Assembly (NCBI RefSeq): GCF_002413825.1
Contig: NZ_DHXT01000005.1
Location: forward strand, 12,223 to 27,380
Reading direction: 5' to 3'
Length of the DNA: 15,158 nt
DNA from: Rhodoferax sp. UBA5149
GTDB lineage: Bacteria > Pseudomonadota > Gammaproteobacteria > Burkholderiales > Burkholderiaceae_C
In this document: positions 7,186 through 14,570 of the stretch, in pieces
Position numbering within the stretch: position 1 is the first letter of the stretch
Layout: each line of letters begins with the position of its first letter
Translations under genes and position numbers: made by a program
Notes under the pieces: generated by a model
Databases searched by the model: none
Told to the model about the DNA's origin: nothing
What the model saw: the letters and a program-made list of their open reading frames with translations, nothing else

Positions 7186-8109
7186 ATGGAAACGTCAATT
7201 TTATCTGTGCAAGGTTTGAGCAAGCGTTATGGCAACAGCACGGTGGTCGATGACGTGTCGTTCGAGATTGCAGCGGGCGAATGCCTCGGCGTGATTGGCC
7301 CCAACGGCGCGGGCAAAACCACCACCATCCGCATGTGCCTGGGCTTAAGCGTGCCGGACGCTGGCAGCATCACCGCCTTCGATTTGGAGATGCCGCGTGA
7401 CGCGCTGGCGATCAAGGCCCAGCTCGGGGTGGTGAGCCAGATGGACACGCTGGACCCCGACTTCACCTGCGCCGAGAACCTGCTGGTGTATGGCCGCTAC
7501 TTCCGGCTCAAGGACGCGCAGATTCGCGCGCGAATTCCGGAGTTGCTGGAGTTCGCGTCGCTCACGCACAAGGCGAACGCCAAGCCAGGCGAGCTGTCGG
7601 GCGGCATGAAGCGCCGCCTCAGCTTGGCCCGCGCGCTGGTGAACAATCCCCGGCTCTTGCTGCTGGACGAGCCCACCACCGGGCTCGATCCGCAGGCGCG
7701 CCACCTGATGTGGGAGCGCCTGCAGTTGTTGCTTCAGCAGGGCAAGTCGATCCTGCTGACCACCCACTTCATGGACGAGGCCGAACGCCTGTGTTCGCGC
7801 TTGCTGGTGCTGGACCATGGCAAGAAGATTGCCGAGGGCCGGCCGCGTGACCTGATCGCCCAGCATCTGGAGCCCGATGTGGTGGAGGTCTATGGCAACG
7901 GTGCGCAGACGCTTCAGGACGGGCCGCTTAAAGCGCTGGCGGCGCGCGTGGAAGTGAGTGGCGAGACCGTGTTTTTTTACACGCAGGACGCCGAGCCGCT
8001 GCTCAAGGCGCTGAGCGCCTACCCGCAGCTGCGCACACTGCACCGGCCGGCCAATCTGGAAGATCTGTTCCTCAAGCTCACTGGCCGCCAAATCAGGGAG
8101 GATGCCTAA
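7186..8109 (+). CDS. ABC exporter ATPase, NodI-like
   Basis: The nucleotide-binding subunit of an ABC-2-type exporter (307 residues). Visible are Walker A GPNGAGKTT (38-46), Q-loop Gln85, the signature LSGGM (137-141), Walker B RLLLLDEP (156-163) and switch His194, followed by a C-terminal tail of the kind found in the DRA/NodI branch. The start is uncertain: ATG 7186 gives the usual family N-terminus (METSILSVQGLSKRYG), while an in-frame ATG at 7129 follows a better purine-rich stretch (GGAAAGGG) and would add 19 unlikely residues. The stop is 1 nt from the permease start. Rhizobial NodIJ exports lipochitooligosaccharides and is known to have close relatives in Burkholderiales; the substrate here is unknown, and I see no nod synthesis genes. 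Confidence 0.92.
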   Translation: METSILSVQGLSKRYGNSTVVDDVSFEIAAGECLGVIGPNGAGKTTTIRMCLGLSVPDAGSITAFDLEMPRDALAIKAQLGVVSQMDTLDPDFTCAENLLVYGRYFRLKDAQIRARIPELLEFASLTHKANAKPGELSGGMKRRLSLARALVNNPRLLLLDEPTTGLDPQARHLMWERLQLLLQQGKSILLTTHFMDEAERLCSRLLVLDHGKKIAEGRPRDLIAQHLEPDVVEVYGNGAQTLQDGPLKALAARVEVSGETVFFYTQDAEPLLKALSAYPQLRTLHRPANLEDLFLKLTGRQIREDA

Positions 8110-8110
8110 C

Positions 8111-8947
8111 ATGCAGACCCGTACATTGACTACAGTACCCGCGCAAAGTGTGTGGCGCGCACCCCAGTTGTCCTTGCGCTTTTGGCCGGTGTTTTTGCGC
8201 AACCTGCTGGTCTGGCGCAAGCTGGCGCTCCCGAGCCTGGTGGGCAATATTGCCGAGCCGCTGATGTGGCTGGTGGCCTTTGGCTACGGCATGGGCGCGC
8301 TGGTCGGGCAGGTCAGCATGCCGGGCCCGGCGGGTGACGTGAAGGTTCCGTATATCCTCTTTTTGGCCAGCGGCTCGATCTGCATGAGCGCCATGCAGGC
8401 GGCCTCGTTCGAGGCCTTGTACTCCACGTTTTCGCGCATGCACGTGCAAAAAACATGGGACGGCATCATGAATGCGCCCGTCAATCTGGACGACATCGTG
8501 CTGGCCGAAATGCTGTGGGCCGCGTTCAAGTCGCTGTTCACCGTGACCGCCATTCTGGGCGTGATGCTGGCCCTGGGCATCAGTTACAGCCCGAAGCTGC
8601 TGGTGGCCTGGCCGGTGTTGCTGGGGGTCGGTATCACCTTCAGTTGCATTGCGCTGATTTTCAATGCGCTGGCCAAAGGCTATGACTTTTTCACCTACTA
8701 CTTCACGTTGTTTCTGACGCCCATGATGTTCCTCAGCGGCATCTTCTTCCCGCTGGAGCAACTGCCGGCGGTGGTGCGTACGGTATCGGGCTGGCTGCCG
8801 CTGACCAATGCCGTCGAACTGGTACGCCCTTTGTTCATGGACCGGTGGCCCGCGCATCCAGGCAAGCATGTGCTGGTGCTGGTCGCGTATGCGGTGGGCG
8901 GCTTCTGGCTGGCGCTGGCGCTGACGCGAAAACGGTTTCGAGGGTGA
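8111..8947 (+). CDS. ABC-2-type permease, NodJ-like
   Basis: The membrane subunit partner of the preceding ATPase, 278 residues with about six predicted helices (roughly 50-66, 80-100, 138-157, 163-186, 195-214 and 252-271). The ABC-2 signature region FLTPMMFLSGIFFPLEQLP (201-219) is typical of NodJ-type permeases. The start is ATG 8111: the strong ribosome site AGGGAGG (8095-8101) is 9 nt upstream, whereas the in-frame ATG at 8102 directly abuts it. The tight spacing with the ATPase gene and the ribosome site inside that gene's end indicate translational coupling. It probably exports a glycolipid or polysaccharide-like compound, inferred only from the family. Confidence 0.9.
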   Translation: MQTRTLTTVPAQSVWRAPQLSLRFWPVFLRNLLVWRKLALPSLVGNIAEPLMWLVAFGYGMGALVGQVSMPGPAGDVKVPYILFLASGSICMSAMQAASFEALYSTFSRMHVQKTWDGIMNAPVNLDDIVLAEMLWAAFKSLFTVTAILGVMLALGISYSPKLLVAWPVLLGVGITFSCIALIFNALAKGYDFFTYYFTLFLTPMMFLSGIFFPLEQLPAVVRTVSGWLPLTNAVELVRPLFMDRWPAHPGKHVLVLVAYAVGGFWLALALTRKRFRG

Positions 8948-8958
8948 ATCTATTGAAA

Positions 8959-9014
8959 ACAGGCCCGAAGTGGCCCCTGTATTGGCGCCAATAGCTATAA
9001 CAAAAATAGCAAAT
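8959..9014 (+). repeat. Intergenic inverted-repeat element, copy B
   Basis: The core arms GCTAT (8994-8998) and ATAGC (9006-9010) match copy A, as do TGGCCCCTGT (8971-8980) and the trailing AGCAAAT. Between them lies a perfect 14-bp palindrome TATTGGCGCCAATA (8980-8993). It sits just after the permease stop, again at a gene 3' end, between two convergent transcription units (ABC genes and serA), where it could also serve as a transcription stop or mRNA end. Confidence 0.65.
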
Positions 9015-9035
9015 GGATCCAGCAGAAGGACACGC

Positions 9036-10208
9036 TCAAATCACCCGGACCCGAATCACGTGCTCAATGGCTTGAATCGCGGTGGTGACCGTTTCACCCG
9101 GTGGCGTTTCGACGTCGATGATGCTGAAGGCCAGTTCGCCGCGGCTCTTGTTCACCATGTCAATCACGTTGACTTTGTTGTCCGCCAACACCGACAGCAC
9201 ATGGCCCAGCACGCCCGAGACGTTGTCGTTGGAGAAGGTGATGCGCGTGGTGCCGGGCGTGCGACCCATGCTGACGCCGGGGAAGTTGACCGAGTTCGTG
9301 ATGTTGCCGTTTTCCAGGTAGTCGATCAGCTGGTTGGCCGCCATCACGGCACAGTTTTCTTCTGATTCTTCGGTGCTGGCGCCAATGTGCGGCATCGCGA
9401 TGACCTTGGCATGGCCGAGCAGGGCCGGCTCGGGGAAGTCGCACACGTAGCGGCCCAGTTTGCCGCTCTCCAGGCTAAGCAGCACGGCGGCTGAGTCCAC
9501 GATCGTTTCGCGGGCAAAGTTGAGCAGCACGGCGCCTGGCTTGACACCGGCCAAGGTGTCGGCGTTGATCATGTGGCGCGTGGCGTCCATGGCCGGTACG
9601 TGCAGCGAGATGTAGTCCGACCGGGCCAGCAGCGCGGCCAGATTTTCCATGCGCGTGACCTCGTTGGACAGGCGCCAGGCCGCGTCAATCGACAAGGCCG
9701 GATCGAAGCCCACCACCTTCATGCCCAAGGCCAGGGCCATGTCGGCAACCATCGAGCCAATGGCGCCCAGGCCGACGATACCCAGTGTCTTGCCCTTGAT
9801 TTCGCCACCGGCAAAACGGGCTTTTTCCTTCTCCAGCAGCTGTGCCATCTCGGCCGCGTCGGTCATGTGGGTGAGGGACTGCACATAGTCAATGCCGGCC
9901 AGGATGCCGCGCGTGGCCAGCAGCATGCCGGCCATGACCAGCTCTTTCACGGCGTTCGCGTTGGCGCCCGGGGTGTTGAAGACCACGATGCCTAGCTTGC
10001 CATAGTCGGCGACCGGCACGTTGTTGACGCCGGCACCGGCGCGCGCCACCGCCAGCAGGGACGGCGGCACCGGCTCGGCGTGCAGCTTCTGGCTGCGCAG
10101 CAGGAACGCGTCCGGCTGATCCAGGCCACTGCCGACTTGATACGATTGTCGTGAAAACCGGTCCAGGCCTTTGACCGAGAGCTGGTTGTAAGTTCTAACC
10201 TTGTACAT
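9036..10208 (-). CDS. serA: D-3-phosphoglycerate dehydrogenase, short ACT-domain type
   Basis: Oxidises 3-phosphoglycerate to 3-phosphohydroxypyruvate with NAD+, the first step of serine synthesis. The 390 residues comprise a split substrate domain with RAGAGVNN (57-64), a Rossmann domain with GLGAIG (146-151) and Asp169, the catalytic Arg233 (in FARET), Glu260 (DFPEP) and His274 (MPHIGAST), and a C-terminal ACT-like domain from about 320, usually the serine feedback site. The N-terminus MYKVRTYNQLSVKGLDRF and the short length match the compact PGDH type I know mainly from Firmicutes and Bacteroidetes rather than the 410- or 525-residue proteobacterial forms. It lies 49 nt downstream of serC on the same strand. 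Confidence 0.9.
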   Translation of the reverse strand: MYKVRTYNQLSVKGLDRFSRQSYQVGSGLDQPDAFLLRSQKLHAEPVPPSLLAVARAGAGVNNVPVADYGKLGIVVFNTPGANANAVKELVMAGMLLATRGILAGIDYVQSLTHMTDAAEMAQLLEKEKARFAGGEIKGKTLGIVGLGAIGSMVADMALALGMKVVGFDPALSIDAAWRLSNEVTRMENLAALLARSDYISLHVPAMDATRHMINADTLAGVKPGAVLLNFARETIVDSAAVLLSLESGKLGRYVCDFPEPALLGHAKVIAMPHIGASTEESEENCAVMAANQLIDYLENGNITNSVNFPGVSMGRTPGTTRITFSNDNVSGVLGHVLSVLADNKVNVIDMVNKSRGELAFSIIDVETPPGETVTTAIQAIEHVIRVRVI

Positions 10209-10245
10209 GGGCGGTGGCTTCCAGAAGTGTGTGGGGGAGGGTCTG

Positions 10246-10270
10246 AAAAAACGTCGGTCAGTTGCTGACC
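10246..10270 (-). terminator. Terminator-like hairpin between serC and serA (attenuator candidate)
   Basis: Read on the minus strand, GGTCAG-CAA-CTGACC forms a 6-bp stem (plus-strand arms 10256-10261 and 10265-10270), followed four bases later by six T residues (10251 down to 10246). The serC stop codon (10258-10260) lies inside the 3' arm, so a terminating ribosome would prevent the hairpin. The stem is short, so termination is likely to be partial. Confidence 0.4.
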
Positions 10271-11373
10271 TTGTGGTAGGCCCAGCCCAGCCAGGGCATC
10301 AGCGCCTGCAGGTCAGACGACTCCACGGTGGCGCCGCACCAGATGCGAATGCCCGCGGGCGCATCCTTGTAGGCGCCAATGTCATAGGCCACCCCTTCGG
10401 CCTCCAGCAATTTCACAACCTTCTTGACCTGTTCGTCGCTCAGCTTCAAGGTCAGGCAGACGCTGGTATTGGAGCGCGTGCTTGGGTCCTTGGCCAGGAA
10501 GGAGATCCAGTCGTTGGCCGCCACGAAGTCCGAGATCACCTTCAAATTGGCTTCGCTGCGCGCCATGGTGGCCTGGACGCCACCGATGCGCTCGACCCAG
10601 GCCAACGCGTCCAGGTAATCGGACACGCACAGCATGGACGGGGTGTTGATGGTCTCGCCCTTGAACAGCCCTTCGGTCAGTTTGCCGCCGGAGGTCATGC
10701 GAAACAGCTTGGGCAGGGGCCAAGGGGGGGTGTAGCTCTCCAGACGCTGCACGGCGCGCGGGCCGAGAATCAGCATGCCGTGCGCGCCTTCGCCGCCCAG
10801 CACTTTTTGCCAGGAGTAGGTGATGACGTCCAGCTTGTCCCAGGGCAGTTCCATGGCAAACACGGCCGAGGTCGCGTCGCAGATGGTCAGGCCGGCGCGA
10901 TCGTCGGGAATCCAGTCGCCACTGGGGACTTTGACGCCGGACGTGGTGCCGTTCCAGGTGAACACGACGTCGTGTTCAAAGTTGACTTTCGAGAAATCGG
11001 TGATGTCGCCGTACGCCGCTTCCAGCTTGGTCACATGGGGCAGCTTGAGTTGCTTGACGATGTCCGTCACCCAGCCCGAACCGAACGACTCCCAGGCCAG
11101 CACGTCCACAGCGCGCGGCCCGAGCAAGGACCACATCGCCATTTCGACCGCGCCGGTGTCGGACCCCGCCACCACCGCGACCCGGTAGCCTTCGGGCAAA
11201 CCCAGAATGCGCGCCGATTCGGAACAGGCCAGGCCCAGTGCCTTCTTGCCCAGCGCCGAGCGGTGTGAGCGCCCCAGGGTGTCGAGCTGCAAGTCGGCCA
11301 CGTTGTAGCCGGGGCGTTTGCTGCAGGGGCCGGATGAGAAATTGGGATTCTTGGGTTTGACCGTGGGTTGCAT
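10258..11373 (-). CDS. serC: Phosphoserine aminotransferase, alphaproteobacterial-type
   Basis: A PLP enzyme converting phosphohydroxypyruvate and glutamate to phosphoserine and 2-oxoglutarate, the second step of serine synthesis. It has 371 residues in the aminotransferase class V fold: SSGPCSKRPG (13-22), GRSHRS (34-39), Asp166 in ICDATSA, which contacts the PLP ring, and Lys190 in YSWQKVLGGEG as the Schiff-base lysine. This pattern matches the SerC form typical of alphaproteobacteria and some archaea, not the E. coli-type SerC with the HF(S/C)GGPA start. I chose the ATG at 11373 because the family starts there; the 38 upstream in-frame residues look non-coding. It heads a serC-serA unit. 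Confidence 0.9.
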   Translation of the reverse strand: MQPTVKPKNPNFSSGPCSKRPGYNVADLQLDTLGRSHRSALGKKALGLACSESARILGLPEGYRVAVVAGSDTGAVEMAMWSLLGPRAVDVLAWESFGSGWVTDIVKQLKLPHVTKLEAAYGDITDFSKVNFEHDVVFTWNGTTSGVKVPSGDWIPDDRAGLTICDATSAVFAMELPWDKLDVITYSWQKVLGGEGAHGMLILGPRAVQRLESYTPPWPLPKLFRMTSGGKLTEGLFKGETINTPSMLCVSDYLDALAWVERIGGVQATMARSEANLKVISDFVAANDWISFLAKDPSTRSNTSVCLTLKLSDEQVKKVVKLLEAEGVAYDIGAYKDAPAGIRIWCGATVESSDLQALMPWLGWAYHKVSN

Positions 11374-11455
11374 GGTGATCGTTTCCAGGGAACAGAGACG
11401 CGGGACTGGACGCTCTCTTGCGCAAGGCAGCTGAGCAACGTCCAAACGAAAAATC

Positions 11456-11464
11456 ATTGTAGCA
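11456..11464 (-). promoter_or_regulatory. Candidate extended -10 promoter for serC
   Basis: On the minus strand the sequence TGCTACAAT combines a TGN extension with a -10 hexamer matching TATAAT at 5 of 6 bases. It lies about 80 nt upstream of the serC start. No convincing -35 hexamer is visible, which is common for extended -10 promoters. Confidence 0.35.
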
Positions 11465-11560
11465 ACCCGATTTCCGGCCGCCTTCACGTTGCCGCGCTCA
11501 ATTCCGCGCTGCTGACCGATATTGTTTTAGTAGTTGTCTGCCCATGGAAAAGTGGTTATT

Positions 11561-11576
11561 CTTAATTTGTATTAAG
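11561..11576. promoter_or_regulatory. FNR/DNR-box-like palindrome upstream of the octaheme gene
   Basis: CTTAAT-TTGT-ATTAAG is a perfect inverted repeat with 6-bp arms and a 4-bp spacer. The inner part TTAAT-N4-ATTAA has the geometry of the FNR/DNR site TTGAT-N4-ATCAA and differs by one base per half-site. It is centred about 88 bp before the octaheme start codon. A -10-like TTTACT at 11599-11604 lies 23 bp downstream, close to the -41.5 class II arrangement. The adjacent DNR-like regulator is the natural candidate protein; binding is inferred. Confidence 0.5.
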
Positions 11577-11656
11577 TTAAAAGAATATCCTGGCGAGCTT
11601 TACTGAATTGACGCCATAGAATTTCCAGCTATCTATTCGAAATATAAGGAAGCATC

Positions 11657-13171
11657 ATGATGGGAAGCGTTCGATCTCCAGCGCAGTTGCTTTGGGCACT
11701 GCTCTGCCTCTTGGCGATGGTATTTGCAAGCCCGGCATTTGCGGCCGATCAGTTGACCAAAAAAGTGGCTGTCGATCGCATGAACAAGAAGTCGCCCGCC
11801 GATGCGGCGATGGGGAAAAAATGCATCAGCTGCCACGGTCCGGCGGACGATCCCGGCATCTACGGCGAATGGAAGAAGAGCTCGCACGCCGCCAAGAATG
11901 TCGATTGTTACGACTGCCATAAAGCGAAACAGGGCGAGAAAGCGGGCTTCGAGCACCATGGTGCCTTGATTCAGGTGATCGTCACCCCCAAAACCTGCGC
12001 CAATTGCCACGAAGCCGAGGTGGCACAGCAGCAGCGTTCACACCACGCCAAGGCAGGAAATATTCTGGCCTCTCTGGACAATCTGCTGGGCGAGGTCATC
12101 GGTGGGCCAGCCGCGGTCAATGCCGGTTGTCTCCAGTGCCATGGCAGTACCGTGGTACTCAATGAAAAGGGTCGGCCGACACCGCAAACCTGGCCCAATA
12201 CCGGTATCGGTCGCATCAATACCGATGGCTCGCTCGGTTCCTGTTCCGCCTGCCATGTGCGGCATAGTTTCTCGTCCGCGCAAGCGCGTACACCGGACAC
12301 CTGCGGCAAGTGCCACATGGGTCCCGATCATCCTCAGATCGAGATCTATAACGAGTCCAAGCACGGCATCACCTACCGCGCCAAGATCGATGAAATGAAC
12401 CTGAAGTCGAAGAAATGGGTGGTGGGCGACGACTACACCGCCGCCCCGACGTGTGCCACCTGCCACATGAGCGCCACGCGAGATCAGAAGGTCACGCACG
12501 ACGTCGGCGAGCGGATTTCCTGGACCCTGCGGCCGGCAGTTTCCACCAAGCTCAACATGATTCGCCTCAGCAGCGGTGACGAGTTCGATCAACCCGAAGG
12601 CAAACCCTTGCCGAAGGTGGGCGACGAAGTCAACGGCGCCAAGGTCGTGGAAATCCTGACCTGGGAAAAGCGAAGAGACAAAATGAAAGATGTCTGCGTC
12701 GCCTGCCACAGCGCCAATACGGTGGAAGGCCACTACAAGCAGTTTGATGACCTGGTGGAGCTCTACAACGACAAATATGCCAAACCCATCGCGGCGGTGA
12801 TGAAGGATCTTGAGGACAAGGGCTACCTGACGCACGAGCCGATGGATGCAAAAATCAAATGGACCTGGTTCGAGATCTGGCATCACGAGGGTCGTCGCGC
12901 CCGCCACGGTGCATCGATGAGCGGACCCGACTACACCTGGTGGCAAGGCATTTACGAGGTCAGCCAGCACACTTATTTCAAGTGGATTCCCGAGCTTAAA
13001 GAAGTGGTGCGCAAGAAAGATGGCAACGAAGATTACGCCAATGCGCTATTGGATAAATATTTCAAGCCCATCAGCGGACACGACTGGTTCTTCAACGGCA
13101 TGGGCAAAGATGCCATCGATAAAGTGCGCAAAGGTTATGAGGATCGCTACGGCAAAGGCGCCTTGAAGTAA
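11657..13171 (+). CDS. Octaheme cytochrome c, hydroxylamine oxidoreductase (HAO) family
   Basis: A periplasmic protein of 504 residues with a Sec signal peptide (1-29/30, cut near AFA-AD). It contains exactly eight CxxCH sites, at residues 56, 84, 114, 158, 196, 216, 266 and 347, the HAO spacing pattern. MGPDH (221-225), just after heme 6, corresponds to the active-site Asp-His of HAO; the fourth heme should be the catalytic, P460-type position. Family members oxidise hydroxylamine (to NO or nitrite) or reduce nitrite/hydroxylamine to ammonium, depending largely on a tyrosine that cross-links the catalytic heme. Tyrosines in the matching C-terminal region are at 426, 433 and 440, so direction is undecided. 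AAGGA (11646-11650) sets the start; ATG 11660 is an equal alternative. No NrfH, c554/cM552 or HaoB gene adjoins it. Confidence 0.88.
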   Translation: MMGSVRSPAQLLWALLCLLAMVFASPAFAADQLTKKVAVDRMNKKSPADAAMGKKCISCHGPADDPGIYGEWKKSSHAAKNVDCYDCHKAKQGEKAGFEHHGALIQVIVTPKTCANCHEAEVAQQQRSHHAKAGNILASLDNLLGEVIGGPAAVNAGCLQCHGSTVVLNEKGRPTPQTWPNTGIGRINTDGSLGSCSACHVRHSFSSAQARTPDTCGKCHMGPDHPQIEIYNESKHGITYRAKIDEMNLKSKKWVVGDDYTAAPTCATCHMSATRDQKVTHDVGERISWTLRPAVSTKLNMIRLSSGDEFDQPEGKPLPKVGDEVNGAKVVEILTWEKRRDKMKDVCVACHSANTVEGHYKQFDDLVELYNDKYAKPIAAVMKDLEDKGYLTHEPMDAKIKWTWFEIWHHEGRRARHGASMSGPDYTWWQGIYEVSQHTYFKWIPELKEVVRKKDGNEDYANALLDKYFKPISGHDWFFNGMGKDAIDKVRKGYEDRYGKGALK

Positions 13172-13190
13172 GCGTAAGGACCGATCGACG

Positions 13191-13225
13191 AACGGATCTT
13201 CTGCCCATGAAGATCCGTTTTTTTT
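13191..13225 (+). terminator. Strong intrinsic terminator after the octaheme gene
   Basis: AACGGATCTTC (13191-13201) and GAAGATCCGTT (13209-13219) form a perfect 11-bp stem with a 7-nt loop, followed by an uninterrupted run of eight T residues (13218-13225, the first two in the stem). It ends 31 bp before the TPR start codon, so the TPR gene either has its own promoter in a very short space or is reached by partial read-through. Confidence 0.92.
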
Positions 13226-13256
13226 GACCCCGAAGACACGAGATAAAAGAGAATCC

Positions 13257-13694
13257 ATGCGTGCAAATTTTCGACTGCGATTTTTGGCCAGCTGCGTTGC
13301 GCTGATTGCCGGGTTAACTAGTCTGCCGTCATACGCTGATGCGCCGAGTGCCTTGCTGGAGCAAGGTGATCAGCAGTGGGCCGCGGGCAAACTGGAGCTA
13401 GCGCAAAAAGCCTTTGAGCAGGCGGTTGTCAATGCGCCGCGCTCGGTGGGTGCCCACATGAAGCTGGCTGGATTGCAGCTTTACCGGCAAGACTTCAAGG
13501 CCTGCATCGAGACCTACCAGCGCACGATCGGGCTGGATGCAAATAACGCCAAGGCATGGATGGGCTTGGGGTTCGCGTATCTGCATACGGGCAAGAATGA
13601 TTTGTCCCTCGCCGCATTCAACGAGTCGATCCGCGTGGAGCCGGGCAACAAGGAAAAACTGGCCTCCGTTCTGGCCAAGCTTGGCGCGCCTTAG
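13257..13694 (+). CDS. Small periplasmic TPR protein
   Basis: A protein of 145 residues with a Sec signal peptide (1-27, cleavage at SYA-DA) and three consecutive TPR units (about 31-63, 65-97 and 98-131); residues such as GDQQWAAGKLELAQKAFEQA and AWMGLGFAYLHTGKNDLSLA show the W/G/Y/A/F pattern. The start is ATG 13257, before the basic N-region of the signal peptide; a frame extension to 13224 begins inside the terminator T-run. TPR proteins are docking scaffolds; in nitrite reductase maturation the TPR protein NrfG helps present apocytochrome to heme lyase, so a role in assembling or docking the adjacent octaheme cytochrome is conceivable but unproven. The downstream regulator is convergent, 18 nt away. 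Confidence 0.82.
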   Translation: MRANFRLRFLASCVALIAGLTSLPSYADAPSALLEQGDQQWAAGKLELAQKAFEQAVVNAPRSVGAHMKLAGLQLYRQDFKACIETYQRTIGLDANNAKAWMGLGFAYLHTGKNDLSLAAFNESIRVEPGNKEKLASVLAKLGAP

Positions 13695-13712
13695 CGCGAG
13701 TCGCAGAAGCAA

Positions 13713-14411
13713 TCAGTGCGACCCGTAGCTGGCGAGTCGTTGCACGTCAAGAATACGGATCTCGCGCTTGTCGATTTCAATCAGGCTTTCTGCTTCGAGT
13801 TCATGCAAAACGCGAGAAAAATATTCCGGGGTCAATGACAGACGCGAGGCAATGGTTGCCTTGCTGAACGGCAAGGACACGGTGAGGGCGCCTTTGTTGA
13901 CGATGTCGTCATGTTGAACATCCCGCAGCAAGTAGCCTATCAGTCGTTGCATGCCGCTGTGCAAGGCATAGCCCTCGACGTCTCGAACCAGCCCGTGCAA
14001 GCGGCGTGAAATGCCGGCCAGCATGTTCATCGAGAAGCGTGGATCGCGTTCTATTTCGCCGAATACGACTTTCTTGCTGACCCGCAAGAGCAGGGAATCC
14101 GCCAGCGCCTGGCCGTTCAAAATACAAGGCAAGTTGAGAAACATCATGGCTTCTGCAAAGCTATGGCTCGGGCCTATGAGTTCAATGACTTTCTCCTGGC
14201 CGGAGGGCGAGGCCACGTACAGTTTGACCTTTCCCGTGACGACCACGTAGAAGGCGCTGCATTCCTCCCCCACCCGAAAAACCATGTCCCCCCGGGCCAG
14301 TCGCTGCAGTTGGCAACCTTGAACCAAGCGCTCGCGTTCCAGTTGCGACAGATCACTAAACAGGGGCAGAATCGCCAAATAACGAGGTAAATCGAATTTG
14401 TCGATGTCCAT
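13713..14411 (-). CDS. Crp/Fnr-family regulator resembling DNR
   Basis: A transcription factor of 232 residues: a cyclic-nucleotide-like sensor domain (about 12-125), a long dimer helix (128-152) and a winged helix-turn-helix (about 178-222). The recognition helix TPEYFSR carries Glu196, Ser199 and Arg200, the E-x-x-S-R set that reads TTGAT/ATCAA half-sites. Segments such as GQEKVIELIG and FAEAMMFLNLP closely resemble Pseudomonas DNR, the heme-based NO sensor of denitrification. The N-terminal cysteine cluster of oxygen-sensing FNR is missing. I placed the start at 14411 by family length; an in-frame ATG at 14489 is possible. The neighbouring octaheme gene, with its FNR-like box, is the likely target; this is inference. 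Confidence 0.88.
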   Translation of the reverse strand: MDIDKFDLPRYLAILPLFSDLSQLERERLVQGCQLQRLARGDMVFRVGEECSAFYVVVTGKVKLYVASPSGQEKVIELIGPSHSFAEAMMFLNLPCILNGQALADSLLLRVSKKVVFGEIERDPRFSMNMLAGISRRLHGLVRDVEGYALHSGMQRLIGYLLRDVQHDDIVNKGALTVSLPFSKATIASRLSLTPEYFSRVLHELEAESLIEIDKREIRILDVQRLASYGSH

Positions 14412-14490
14412 TTCGTTTTTTCTTTCTGCGGCGCATGGAAGTGGTTCGCCAATTGTAGTGGGGGCATCTGCACGGCCTGGGGTATTCATT

Positions 14491-14539
14491 GCCAGTATGT
14501 GCGTTAGCGCACATACTGGCGTGTGCGTTTCGCGCACGC
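14491..14539. promoter_or_regulatory. Two adjoining hairpins in the divergent intergenic region
   Basis: Hairpin 1 has a perfect 13-bp stem, GCCAGTATGTGCG (14491-14503) with CGCACATACTGGC (14508-14520), and a TTAG loop. Hairpin 2 overlaps it by two bases: GCGTGTGCG (14519-14527) pairs with CGCGCACGC (14531-14539) around a TTT loop, with eight Watson-Crick pairs and one G-U. Both stems contain GTGCG/CGCAC near the loop, so they may be diverged copies. No T-run follows on either strand, which argues against a terminator. They lie between the regulator and the 84-residue gene and could be an RNA structure or a protein-binding site. Confidence 0.6.
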
Positions 14540-14570
14540 TGGGTGGCCTGAATCTGGAAAGAGTCCATAG

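Noticed and set aside
10201..11268. A 355-residue plus-strand open frame
   Set aside because: It is the shadow of serC on the other strand, as shown by its Gly/His/Arg/Gln-rich composition.
13685..13698. CGCGC-CTTA-GCGCG at the TPR stop codon as a terminator
   Set aside because: The stem is only 5 bp and no T-run follows on either strand.
13713..14411. Oxygen-sensing FNR as the identity of the Crp/Fnr regulator
   Set aside because: The N-terminal cysteine cluster needed for the [4Fe-4S] cluster is absent; the body of the protein looks more like DNR.
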